Shown here: one piece after another, positions 1-7,300 of the stretch
Numbering within the stretch: position 1 is the first letter of the stretch
How the letters are laid out: each line of letters opens with the position of its first letter
From: CAZWVM01 sp964637705
Lineage (GTDB): Bacteria; UBA8481
Direction: 5' to 3'
DNA: 14,318 bases
Assembly (NCBI GenBank): GCA_964637705.1
Contig: CAZWVM010000086.1
Span: 1-14,318, forward strand
Notes under the pieces: model-generated
Databases searched by the model: none
What the model was told of the DNA's origin: nothing
What the model saw: the letters and a program-made list of their open reading frames with translations, nothing else
Position numbers and translations under genes: made by a program

Positions 1-231
1 TCGGGCGCGATCGGCAACGTGATCGACCGCTACCGCTTCAACCACGTGATCGACTTCATCGACGTCGGAGTGGGAGACCTGAGATGGCCGGCCTTCAACG
101 TGGCCGACGCTTCGATCTCCACCGGCGTCTGCCTGCTGCTCATCATCTCCTTCATGACCCCGCGTCCCGAAAGGCCGCGGCCGGACGCGACCCGCGAGAG
201 GGAGGAATCCGCATGTTTCCCGTCGTCGTAG
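1..231 (+). CDS. lspA: Lipoprotein signal peptidase (signal peptidase II), C-terminal part
   Basis: Partial gene: the 5' end lies outside the window and 76 codons remain before the TAG at 229-231. LspA is the inner-membrane aspartyl protease that removes the signal peptide from prolipoproteins after Lgt has lipidated them. Both catalytic-Asp motifs of the family are visible: GNVIDR (Asp at window residue 9) and FNVAD (Asp at residue 36). Between them lies the usual VIDFIDV stretch. A hydrophobic last helix (about residues 37-52) follows, then a charged Arg/Glu-rich tail. The 3' end overlaps lgt by 19 bases in another frame, which suggests translational coupling of the two lipoprotein-processing genes. 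The family is certain; only the N-terminal half cannot be judged. Confidence 0.95.
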   Translation, partial: SGAIGNVIDRYRFNHVIDFIDVGVGDLRWPAFNVADASISTGVCLLLIISFMTPRPERPRPDATREREESACFPSS

Positions 232-983
232 AGCTCTGGGGCTTTCCGATCCATACCTACGGGGTCTTTCTCGCACTGGGATTCGCCTCGGCCCTCGCGG
301 TCGCCGTGACCTTGGGCAAGGAAGCGGGCATCCCGTCCGAGTCGACGGGCGACGTCTGCCTCGTCGCTCTCCTCTCGGGACTCATCGGGGGACGCCTGCT
401 CTTCGTGGCCGTCGAGTGGGACCAGTTCGCCGACCGCATCGCCTCGGTCGTCTTCCGCCGCGACGGTTTCGTCTTCTACGGCGGACTCCTGCTCGCGATC
501 CCGGCGACGATCGCCTTCGTCAAGCGCCGCGGCCTCTCGGTCCGCCGCATGGCGGACATCCTCGCGCCGGCGCTGGCGCTGGGCCACTCGCTCGGGCGGC
601 TGGGATGCTTCGCCCAGGGCTGCTGCTACGGCGGGCCGAGCGACTACGGCCTCGCCTTTCCCATGGAATCGCCGGCCTCTCTTCAGTTCGGCGGCGTGCC
701 GGTGCACCCGACGCAGTTGTACGAGGCGGTGGGACTCCTCCTGCTCTTCGGCGTCCTCATGGGTATGCGCAAGAGGATGCGGTTCGAGGGCGCCCTCTTC
801 CTCCTCTACCTCGGCACCTACTCCCTCTTCCGCTTCCTCCTCGAGTTCCTGCGAGCCGACGACCGAGGCTTCTACGTGCCGGCCGGCGAGCACATGGTTT
901 CCGTCTCGCAGATCGCCTCGCTCGTCATCCTCACCGGCGTCCTCGTGGCGGCGCGGCGGTGGCGGTCATCGCGCGCTTCGTAG
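213..983 (+). CDS. lgt: Prolipoprotein diacylglyceryl transferase (Lgt), GCCYG-type variant
   Basis: Lgt transfers diacylglyceryl from phosphatidylglycerol to the lipobox cysteine, the first step of lipoprotein maturation in the inner membrane. The 256-aa product is slightly shorter than E. coli Lgt and has several hydrophobic helices. The start at 213 is set by a strong Shine-Dalgarno (GGAGGA, 201-206) six bases upstream; the frame stays open further upstream but only inside lspA. Family marks are the N-terminal HTYG (Tyr16), the signature GRLGCFAQGCCYG (residues 128-140), HPTQLYE (165-171), and Arg207/Glu211, which match E. coli Arg239/Glu243. In the signature the Asn and Glu of E. coli (Asn146, Glu151) are both Cys here (Cys132, Cys137). 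The 3' end overlaps the pseudouridine synthase by about 25 bases. Confidence 0.95.
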   Translation: MFPVVVELWGFPIHTYGVFLALGFASALAVAVTLGKEAGIPSESTGDVCLVALLSGLIGGRLLFVAVEWDQFADRIASVVFRRDGFVFYGGLLLAIPATIAFVKRRGLSVRRMADILAPALALGHSLGRLGCFAQGCCYGGPSDYGLAFPMESPASLQFGGVPVHPTQLYEAVGLLLLFGVLMGMRKRMRFEGALFLLYLGTYSLFRFLLEFLRADDRGFYVPAGEHMVSVSQIASLVILTGVLVAARRWRSSRAS

Positions 984-1900
984 TCGAGGACCGGGAGAAG
1001 GGGCGCCGGCTCGACAAGTTCCTCGCGGAAAAGTTTCCGTCCGTCTCGCGCTCGGTGATCGTGCGCTTCCTCGAGGAAGGCCTTGCGCTCGTGGACGGAT
1101 CGGTCGCGGGGAAAAGCCTGCGACTGCGCGCCGGGCAGGGGGTGGAATTCGAGCCGCCGGCGCCGGAACCCGGCTCGGACGCCGTGCCCCCCCGTCCGAT
1201 GGAGATCGACTTCCTGTATCGCGACGCGGATCTCGTCGTGGTGAACAAGCCTCCCGGCCTCTGCGTCCACCCCTCGCCGGGTCACCGCGACGACACGCTC
1301 GTCAACGGGCTCCTGCACCTCTTCCCCTGCATGGCCTACGTCGGCTCGGTGAAGCGCCCGGGGGTCGTCCACCGGATCGACCTCGATACCTCCGGCGCGC
1401 TCGCCGTCGCCCTGAGCCCGCCCGCCTATGCCGGCCTGACGGGCCTCATCCGGGTGAAGAGGATGCGGCGCGAGTATCTCTGCGTGGTGCACGGCGTGCC
1501 GCGGGCGCGGTCGGGCACGATCGCGCTCCCGATCGGCCGCGACCCGTCCCACCGTCGCCGCTTCGCGGCCTTCCCGCCCGGCGCGAGTCCCGCGGCGAAG
1601 CCGGCGGTGACTCACTACGACGTGGCGGAGGATTTCGGGACCCACAGCCTTCTCTCGATACGGCTCGAAACGGGCCGCACCCACCAGATCCGGGTCCACA
1701 TGAAGGCGGTGGGGCACCCGGTCTACGGGGACCGCCTGTATGCCCCGGACCGCGATCATGCGTTGATCGCGCGACAGGCGCTCCACGCCTGCCGGTTGGA
1801 GTTTCCCCATCCCGTGACGGGCGCGGAGGTTCGGGTGGAGGCGCCGCTGCCCGAGGACATGCGACGGCTCCTGGAGGTCCTGCGAAGCCGAAGCGCCTGA
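959..1900 (+). CDS. rluD: RluA/RluD-family 23S rRNA pseudouridine synthase
   Basis: The predicted enzyme isomerises specific uridines in RNA (23S rRNA for RluD-type members) to pseudouridine. An N-terminal S4 RNA-binding domain (about residues 17-63, starting RRLDKFL) precedes the catalytic domain. Catalytic Asp141 lies in HRIDLDTSG (138-146), the family motif HRLDxxTSG. NKPPGLCVHP (96-105) and ETGRTHQIRVH (237-247) are further conserved blocks. The product is 313 aa, normal for RluD. The start is uncertain: no ATG precedes the S4 domain, so the GTG at 959 was chosen. It lies inside the end of lgt, has no clear Shine-Dalgarno and is probably translated by coupling. The exact target uridine (RluA, RluC or RluD class) cannot be read from sequence alone, so the symbol is a best guess from the S4 domain and the lspA neighbourhood. 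Confidence 0.9.
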   Translation: MAVIARFVVEDREKGRRLDKFLAEKFPSVSRSVIVRFLEEGLALVDGSVAGKSLRLRAGQGVEFEPPAPEPGSDAVPPRPMEIDFLYRDADLVVVNKPPGLCVHPSPGHRDDTLVNGLLHLFPCMAYVGSVKRPGVVHRIDLDTSGALAVALSPPAYAGLTGLIRVKRMRREYLCVVHGVPRARSGTIALPIGRDPSHRRRFAAFPPGASPAAKPAVTHYDVAEDFGTHSLLSIRLETGRTHQIRVHMKAVGHPVYGDRLYAPDRDHALIARQALHACRLEFPHPVTGAEVRVEAPLPEDMRRLLEVLRSRSA

Positions 1901-1961
1901 CCGGGGACGCTGGCGCACCGGGTCCCTCTTCGAAACATGTGCCGGATCCCGGTTCCCCTGC

Positions 1962-1967
1962 TACAAT
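1962..1967 (+). promoter_or_regulatory. Start-proximal -10 box (TACAAT) of the TlpA-like lipoprotein gene
   Basis: TACAAT matches the sigma-70 -10 consensus at five of six bases and ends only six bases before the ATG at 1974. Transcription would begin at or within a base or two of the start codon, giving a leaderless mRNA, and no Shine-Dalgarno is present. No convincing -35 is seen about 17 bases upstream. The same arrangement occurs before the NCS1 gene and, with a 10-base gap, before the 96-aa gene, which strengthens the call. Confidence 0.6.
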
Positions 1968-1973
1968 GAGTGC

Positions 1974-2594
1974 ATGAAGAATACGATTGCCCCCGCAACA
2001 CTCGCCGCCCTTCTCTCCGCCTCGGTTCTCCTCTCGGCCTGCAGTCCGGATTCGACCGGCCAGGCCTCGGCGGCGCCGAAGCCCCCGACCTCGCCGGAAA
2101 CCGCGGCCCCGGCCTCGCCCGCCCCGCCGGCGCCCGCGGTCGCCGACAGCGCCGCCGCGCCGACCGTCTTCCGAACGATCCGGGCGGTGAAGATGCAGGA
2201 GGTCGTGGACCGTGTGAAGAACGCCCGCGGATCGGTCGTCGTCTTCCACCTCTATGCCTCGTGGTGCGGACCCTGCCGCCACGAGTTTCCCGGCATCGTG
2301 ACGCTCTCGAAGACTTACGCCGGCAGGGGTCTGGCCGTCGTGGCCCTCTCGCTCGACGACAACGCGAGCGACCTCCAACCCTTCCTTTCGCCCCACGCCC
2401 TGACCTTCGAACCTCTCATCATGCACCAGACGAGCGAGCAGGAATTCGGCGCCGGGTTGAGGGCGCTCGAGGCCCGCTTTGAAGGCGGGATCCCCTACAC
2501 CGCCGTCTACGACCGGACGGGACGGCTCGCGGCGGAGTGGACCGGTTCGCGCAGCCTCGAGCACTTCGAGTCGGTGGTGAAGCCGCTCCTGTAG
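1974..2594 (+). CDS. TlpA/thioredoxin-fold lipoprotein (thiol-disulfide oxidoreductase)
   Basis: A predicted envelope lipoprotein that would reduce or rearrange disulfides of periplasmic proteins, as TlpA/ResA-type proteins do. The signal peptide ends in a lipobox, LSAC, with lipidated Cys23. Ser24 follows; since there is no Asp at +2, E. coli rules would favour the outer membrane. A Pro/Ala-rich linker (about 30-64) leads to a thioredoxin-like domain (about 65-206) with the active site WCGPC (97-101) and a cis-Pro loop GGIP (Pro174). The length, 206 aa, is normal. The gene stands alone behind its own promoter, 73 bases after the pseudouridine synthase. It would be a substrate of the LspA and Lgt encoded just upstream. 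The specific redox partner (cytochrome c maturation, peroxide defence or other) cannot be told. Confidence 0.88.
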   Translation: MKNTIAPATLAALLSASVLLSACSPDSTGQASAAPKPPTSPETAAPASPAPPAPAVADSAAAPTVFRTIRAVKMQEVVDRVKNARGSVVVFHLYASWCGPCRHEFPGIVTLSKTYAGRGLAVVALSLDDNASDLQPFLSPHALTFEPLIMHQTSEQEFGAGLRALEARFEGGIPYTAVYDRTGRLAAEWTGSRSLEHFESVVKPLL

Positions 2595-2607
2595 CCGCCC
2601 GGGCGGC
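2594..2607. terminator. 14-base GC palindrome between convergent genes, possible weak terminator
   Basis: GCCGCCCGGGCGGC is a perfect palindrome beginning at the last base of the lipoprotein gene's stop codon and ending six bases before the end of the convergent CBM-like gene. Folded as RNA it gives a five-pair GC stem with a CCGG loop on either strand. No U-tract follows on either strand, so intrinsic termination would be inefficient. It is the only candidate bidirectional terminator in this 19-base gap. Confidence 0.35.
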
Positions 2608-2613
2608 AGGGCG

Positions 2614-4197
2614 TCACTTCGCGAAGAAGACCCTGTCGATGAAGTATTCCTCCCCGCCCTGTATGCCCTCGTAATAGCCGGCGTAGAACTTGACCCAACC
2701 GTACAGGCGGGACAAGTCGAGGTCCCGGGTGGTGAATTCGCTCATGGGGATCGATACGCTGCACCACGTGTTGTCGGCCCGAAACCCGTACTGGCCGTCC
2801 ACGAGATGGACCATGATGTCGTAGTTCTCCGCGATGTGAATGCCTATCGAAAGTCCGCGCGAGGCCTTGACCATGAGATTCAGGCGACCCGCGGCGTAGG
2901 GCGTGAGATCCAGGTAGGTGACGAGCGGGTATCTCAGGAAATTCACGTTGAGGTTGTTCGTGTTGACCTTGATCCGGAAGCTCTGGCTCCCCTCCCCGGC
3001 GGTCGCGTTCGTGAATCCGATTTCGTTCGGCGAGTACGGCGCCTGGTGCATATTGATGTCCGTGCCCCACGTGACGTTCATCGGGGAGGAATCGGCCAGG
3101 AGCACGAGGGACTGTCCGGCGACGATGGGGGGAAGCGCGGAGGCGGACTCGGACGTGCACGAGACCCCGTCGAAGAAGGCGGAGGCTCCCCGCGAAGCGG
3201 TGTTGCCGCGGGGCGCCCAGAGGAAGCAGATGATCCGGATCCGCGCCGCGCCGGCGGGCGTGGACGGAATCGTCAGGGTCAGCTTCTTCCACGCCGCCTG
3301 GACGCCTATCTTCTCGCCGGTGAACTCGCCGAGCTTCGTGCCCGAAGCGGAGTAGATTTCCGCCATGACGCCGGCCTGGAGAAGAGAGCTCGCGGACGCG
3401 GTGGAGCGGGCGAAGGCGGAGATCGTGATCCGGCGCTGAGGCGCGCAGGCGACATCCTGGTGGAGTTGGCTCCAGAAATCGCGGTAGGCGACGGTGTCCA
3501 CGGTCTTGGCCGCGGAGAAGGTTCCCTGCTGGACCCCGCTCCTGGAGAGCCAGGAGGGAGATCCGTAGGCATCGGTCCAGTCATTCAGCCCGTTCTCGAA
3601 CCCGGGATTGACGAGCGCCGTCGGCAGGGCGGGAGCGCGCCGGATCCGATCGACGAAGACGTCGTCGAAGAGGACCGACCCGTTGTTGAGAGAGACCGTA
3701 TCGCGACGGGCGGCCCAGAGATAGCCGCCGACGCGCGCCTTGACGGTGCCGGAGGGGGCCGATGAGGATGAGGCCTCGATCAACCGCCAACCCATATTTC
3801 CCCCGACCGACCGTGTGCCTCGAGCCTCGCCGACGACCCGGTTGCCCGCGTCGAGGAACTGGACGAGCAAACCGCCGCGCGCCGACGCCTCGGGGCGGAA
3901 GGACGAGCGCGCGTAAAGGCGGGCATACAGGGGCTGGCCCGGCGCGAGCGTCACGTCCTGGTAGACCTGGCTCCAATACTCCGCGGAGACCGAGGTGACC
4001 TTCTTTCCGGCCGCGTACCGGCCGGTGCGAGGCGTGGTGGAGAGAAAGGACGGCGAACCCGACGCGTCGATCCACGAGACCAGCCCGCTTTCGAATCCCG
4101 GGTTGCGCGCCGCGTTGGCGGCCGCCACGGCGCCGGCGCACAGGACCAGCAGGCCGAGCGCGGCGAGACTGCGACTCATCGAGACGTTCACGATCAT
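2614..4197 (-). CDS. Secreted protein with two CBM-like repeats and a distinct C-terminal domain
   Basis: A predicted exported protein of 527 aa that probably binds carbohydrate or cell-surface glycan; no catalytic domain is recognised. A signal peptide is clear (hydrophobic LAALGLLVLCAGAVAAANA, 11-29). Two homologous beta-sandwich modules resembling CBM4/9-type galactose-binding folds follow. Module one (about 32-185) begins NPGFESGLVSWIDASGSPS and module two (about 197-350) begins NPGFENGLNDWTDAYGSPS; both also carry FWSQ/YWSQ-x-x-QDV and an ARS segment. The C-terminal domain (about 359-527) is different, rich in Asn and aromatics, ends FIDRVFFAK, and is not assigned to a family. The start is a choice: ATG 4195-4197 abuts a G-run, GTG 4189-4191 has better spacing from AGGGGGG, and ATG 4177-4179 (MSRSLAALG) is also possible. 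Upstream lies a promoter covered by a palindrome. Confidence 0.8.
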   Translation of the reverse strand: MIVNVSMSRSLAALGLLVLCAGAVAAANAARNPGFESGLVSWIDASGSPSFLSTTPRTGRYAAGKKVTSVSAEYWSQVYQDVTLAPGQPLYARLYARSSFRPEASARGGLLVQFLDAGNRVVGEARGTRSVGGNMGWRLIEASSSSAPSGTVKARVGGYLWAARRDTVSLNNGSVLFDDVFVDRIRRAPALPTALVNPGFENGLNDWTDAYGSPSWLSRSGVQQGTFSAAKTVDTVAYRDFWSQLHQDVACAPQRRITISAFARSTASASSLLQAGVMAEIYSASGTKLGEFTGEKIGVQAAWKKLTLTIPSTPAGAARIRIICFLWAPRGNTASRGASAFFDGVSCTSESASALPPIVAGQSLVLLADSSPMNVTWGTDINMHQAPYSPNEIGFTNATAGEGSQSFRIKVNTNNLNVNFLRYPLVTYLDLTPYAAGRLNLMVKASRGLSIGIHIAENYDIMVHLVDGQYGFRADNTWCSVSIPMSEFTTRDLDLSRLYGWVKFYAGYYEGIQGGEEYFIDRVFFAK

Positions 4198-4267
4198 CCC
4201 CCCTGACGAGGCCGCGTCCGCCTTACCCTGGCGCCGGTACGCGCCCGGGGCGCGGCCACCGAGAGGC

Positions 4268-4296
4268 ACCATATCTTACAGAAAGTCTTTCTGCAA
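4268..4296 (-). promoter_or_regulatory. Putative sigma-70 promoter of the CBM-like gene
   Basis: Read on the minus strand, TTGCAG (4291-4296) and TATGGT (4268-4273) are separated by exactly 17 bases. Transcription would start near 4261 and give a leader of about 63 bases before the ATG at 4197. The leader holds a 15-base GC palindrome (4240-4254; arms CGCGCCC/GGGCGCG) that would fold in the mRNA. The match to consensus is moderate (three of six and four of six), but the AT-rich setting in GC-rich DNA and the overlying palindrome support a control site. Confidence 0.5.
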
Positions 4297-4299
4297 GAT
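4273..4299. promoter_or_regulatory. 27-base imperfect palindrome, candidate operator
   Basis: Inner arms CAGAAAG (4279-4285) and CTTTCTG (4287-4293) flank a single T. Outer arms ATCTT (4273-4277) and AAGAT (4295-4299) are also perfect complements, with one mismatch (A4278/C4294) between the arm pairs. The centre falls inside the spacer of the putative minus-strand promoter, where a dimeric repressor would block polymerase. Beside it, ATTCGCGA occurs twice in direct repeat (4302-4309 and 4311-4318). Being AT-rich, it is a poor intrinsic terminator for the gene upstream. Confidence 0.5.
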
Positions 4300-4329
4300 T
4301 AATTCGCGACATTCGCGATTCCCTTGGGC

Positions 4330-4385
4330 CGCGGACGGATGTCGGGGACATACGTGCTCGTCCCGGGGGGCGATTACCGTCCGCG
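4330..4385 (-). terminator. Inverted repeat across the stop codon of the giant coiled-coil gene
   Basis: CGCGGACGG (4330-4338) and CCGTCCGCG (4377-4385) are perfect nine-base complements separated by 38 bases. A second stem, GGGAC (4345-4349) with GTCCC (4360-4364), nests inside with a 10-base loop. The 4377-4385 arm covers the last three codons, just before the TAA (4374-4376). The structure could mark or protect the 3' end of the very long transcript. There is no U-tract, so simple intrinsic termination is doubtful. Confidence 0.35.
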
Positions 4386-7300
4386 CAGCTTCGTCCAGAA
4401 CCCGGCGCCGCCCGTCGTTTCGCGGCCCTGGCGCTTGTGGATTTCGGAGAGGAGCTTGCGGGATTCGCGCGGCAGTTCCATGCCCGACGACTCCGCGTCC
4501 TCGAGAACGCGGGCCGCGCCATCGAAATCGGCGGAGCGGTAGCGGAGAAGAGCGAGATTGTGCCGTGCCGGCATATGGCGGGGATGACGCTCGACGATCG
4601 TTTCATAGATGCGCAAGGCGTCGGTCGAGCGCCCCTCGTCCTCGCGCGTGTAGGCGCTTTGCATGAGTTCCTCGAGGGTCCCCTCGAGTTCGACCCGCGG
4701 GGGCGCCTCGAGCCCGGCGGGGGCTGTCGCGGGGCCGGGCGCCGGTCCGCCGGCCGGGGGTTCCGGGGAAGGCACGCGCACCGAATCGATCGTCGCGTCG
4801 AGGCGTTCCTTTTCACGGCGCATTCGTTCGACGTCCGCGCGCAGGGCGACCGCCTCGGCCGACGCCTTGGCCGTCTCCTGCCGCGCCGCCTCGAGTTCGA
4901 CCCGTCGATTCTCGACCTGTCGCCCGAGCCGTTCCGTCTCGGCGCGGGCCGCCTCGGCCTCCCCTCTCAGGCGCTCCGCCTCCGCTTTCGCGGCGGCCGC
5001 CATGCCCGCCGCCTCGGCGATCGCGGGTCCGGAAGCGCCCTCCCTCGGCCCGCGCAAGGGGGACCCGTCCGCCATTTCCAACCGCCGCGCCAACTGGTCC
5101 CGTTCCATCTCGATCTCGTTCGCGGCATGGATGGCGCGCAACTCGGAGTCGGCCAGTGTCTCGATCTGCCGCTTCGCGGTCTCGAGTTCCTGGCGAAGGT
5201 TCTCGACCTCGCTTCGCGCCGCGAGGAGGTCCGCCGAGAGAGCCGGCGCCGGCGCGCGGTCATCACCCCGCCGGGCCGACGCCGCCTCCCTTTCGGCCCG
5301 CTCGCGCGCCGCCTCCGCGCGGGCCTCCGCCAGTTCGCGGGCGAGCCTCTCCGCGCGCGCCTTTTCCTCGGTCATCGACTCATGGCCGGCCCGCAGTTCC
5401 TCGTCCTGCGCCCGCAGGCCGGCCGCGAAGCGCTCCATCCCGAGCCGGCTCTCGCGCAGCTCGCGCTCGAGTTCCTCGGCTTGCCGCGCGAGAACGCGGT
5501 TCTCTTCGCGGAGAGAGCCGATGATCGCCTCCTGCTCGGCGCGGAGCATGGTGAGTTTCTCGGTCAGATCCGCATCGATGCGCGTCGCCTGCCCGAGCCA
5601 CCGCTCCTCCCCCGCCCGCAGACGCTCCTCGGCCTCGCCGCGGGCCGTCTCGAGCATCCGACAGCGCTCCTCGGCGCGCGCCCGCTCCTCCTCGTACCTG
5701 CGTCCCTGCTCCTCCGCCGAGCGCACCGCCACTTCGCGGAGCCTCTCGGCCTCCGCGAGGCGCAGGTTCCACGACGACTCGTCGACCTCGGTCACCACCG
5801 GTTCGCGGCGCGTCACGCTCGATATGGTCAGCGCCTCGGCCGATCGTGCCGCCTCCTCGCGGGCGCGACGCGCCGTATCGCGTTCCGCCGCCGCGGCCGC
5901 CTCCGCGTCGGAGAGCCTCCGCGACAGGACCTGGATCTCCGACTTGAGCGTCTCGTTCTCGGCCGCGAGGCGGGATTGGGCTGCAGCGGTCAGGGAATAC
6001 TGTTGCCGGAGGGTATCGATCTCCCGCTCGGCGGCAGCGGCACGCGCCGCCTCATCGGGGCCGCGTGCGGGGGCGCGGGAGCCCTCGGCCGCCTGGGTTG
6101 CCCGGTGACGATTCATCGCATCGATCTTCTCCCGGGCATCCCTCAATTCGCGCCGCAGCCTTTCCATCTCGGCTTCGGAAACCGTTACCAGTTCGGCGGC
6201 CGCGGGCCTCTCGCCCCGCGCCTCGATTTCCTTCCTGAGGCGCTCGATCTCCTCGCGCATGCCGGCGACGAGCTCGGAACCCGCGTCGGGAGCGATGCGA
6301 CCACGCTCCCTCATCCAACGGCTGACCTCGCGCTTCAGGATCTCGATCGACTTCTGCTCGAATTCCTTCTCCTTGCGCACATGGTCGCGCTCCTGGCGGA
6401 GCCGGAGCAGGGCCTCCTCGAGAATGGAGCGCTCCTTCTCGAGGTCCAGGAGCCCGCGCCGGGCGGGGTCCTCGATGTTGGCGAGCTTCATCCTGACGAG
6501 ATCGAGTTCGGCGGCTGTGCGGTTGTATTTCTGCTCGACAAGCGCGCGGGCCTCTTCCGAACGCATCAGTCGTTCCTCGAAATCGGCCATCGCGCCGCCG
6601 TCGACCGCCTCCGCAGCGCCGGGGCTTGCCGCGATGCGCGCCTCGAGATCGCGCCGCTCTGCGGACCACTCCGCCCGCTCGGATTCCCGCCGTTCCCGCT
6701 CCGCCGCGGCCGCATCGGCGTCGCGCCTCGCCCTCTCGAGCTCCAGGCGAGCGTCGTTCAGCCGGGCGCCCACGGACTCGGCCTCGGCCTTCGCCTCACG
6801 TCCCGCAGCCTCGATCGAACGGAGGCGATCTTTCAGTCCTTCGATTTCGGCGGCCTGCCGGTCCCGCTCCCGCGCGATACGCTCGACCTCGGCGAGCGCC
6901 TCGTCGCGCTCCTCGACGGCCGAGAACCGGCCGGAGCCGTCCTCGCCGGTCGCCGCGCCCGCTTGTCGGGAGGCATTCTCGAGCTCGGCGATGAGACGGC
7001 TCTTCTCCGCGCATTCCTCCTCGGCCCGCCTCAGACGATCTTCGATCTCTACCCGCCCGGCGCGAAGGCTCGCGATCGTCGTCCGAGCCTCCTCCTCCGC
7101 GTCCGCGCGCCGCGAGTCCGCGTCCGCGGCGGCCTTCCGCAGGGTCTCGCATTCGGCCAGCGCGGCATCGCGTTCGGCCAGGGCCGCCGCGCGTACCGTC
7201 TCCGCTTCGCCGAGTCGCCGCTCGGCCTCCTCCCGGGCGGTCCGAAGTTCGTCCGAAGCGGACGTCTCTTGAGCCGAGGCCGATTCCCTTTCCTCGGCGA

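Noticed and set aside
416..958. Upstream extension of the pseudouridine synthase frame across most of lgt.
   Set aside because: The translated extension is Arg/Pro-rich and lies wholly over the well-conserved lgt gene. The S4 domain begins just after the GTG at 959.
872..2564. Long minus-strand open frames opposite lgt, the pseudouridine synthase and the lipoprotein gene.
   Set aside because: Low-complexity Arg/Gly/Pro/His translations without domains, overlapping genes with unmistakable motifs on the plus strand.
4273..4299. The 27-base palindrome as an intrinsic terminator of the scaffold gene.
   Set aside because: The stem is AT-rich with almost no loop and no U-tract follows on the minus strand. 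Its position over a 17-base-spaced promoter fits an operator better.
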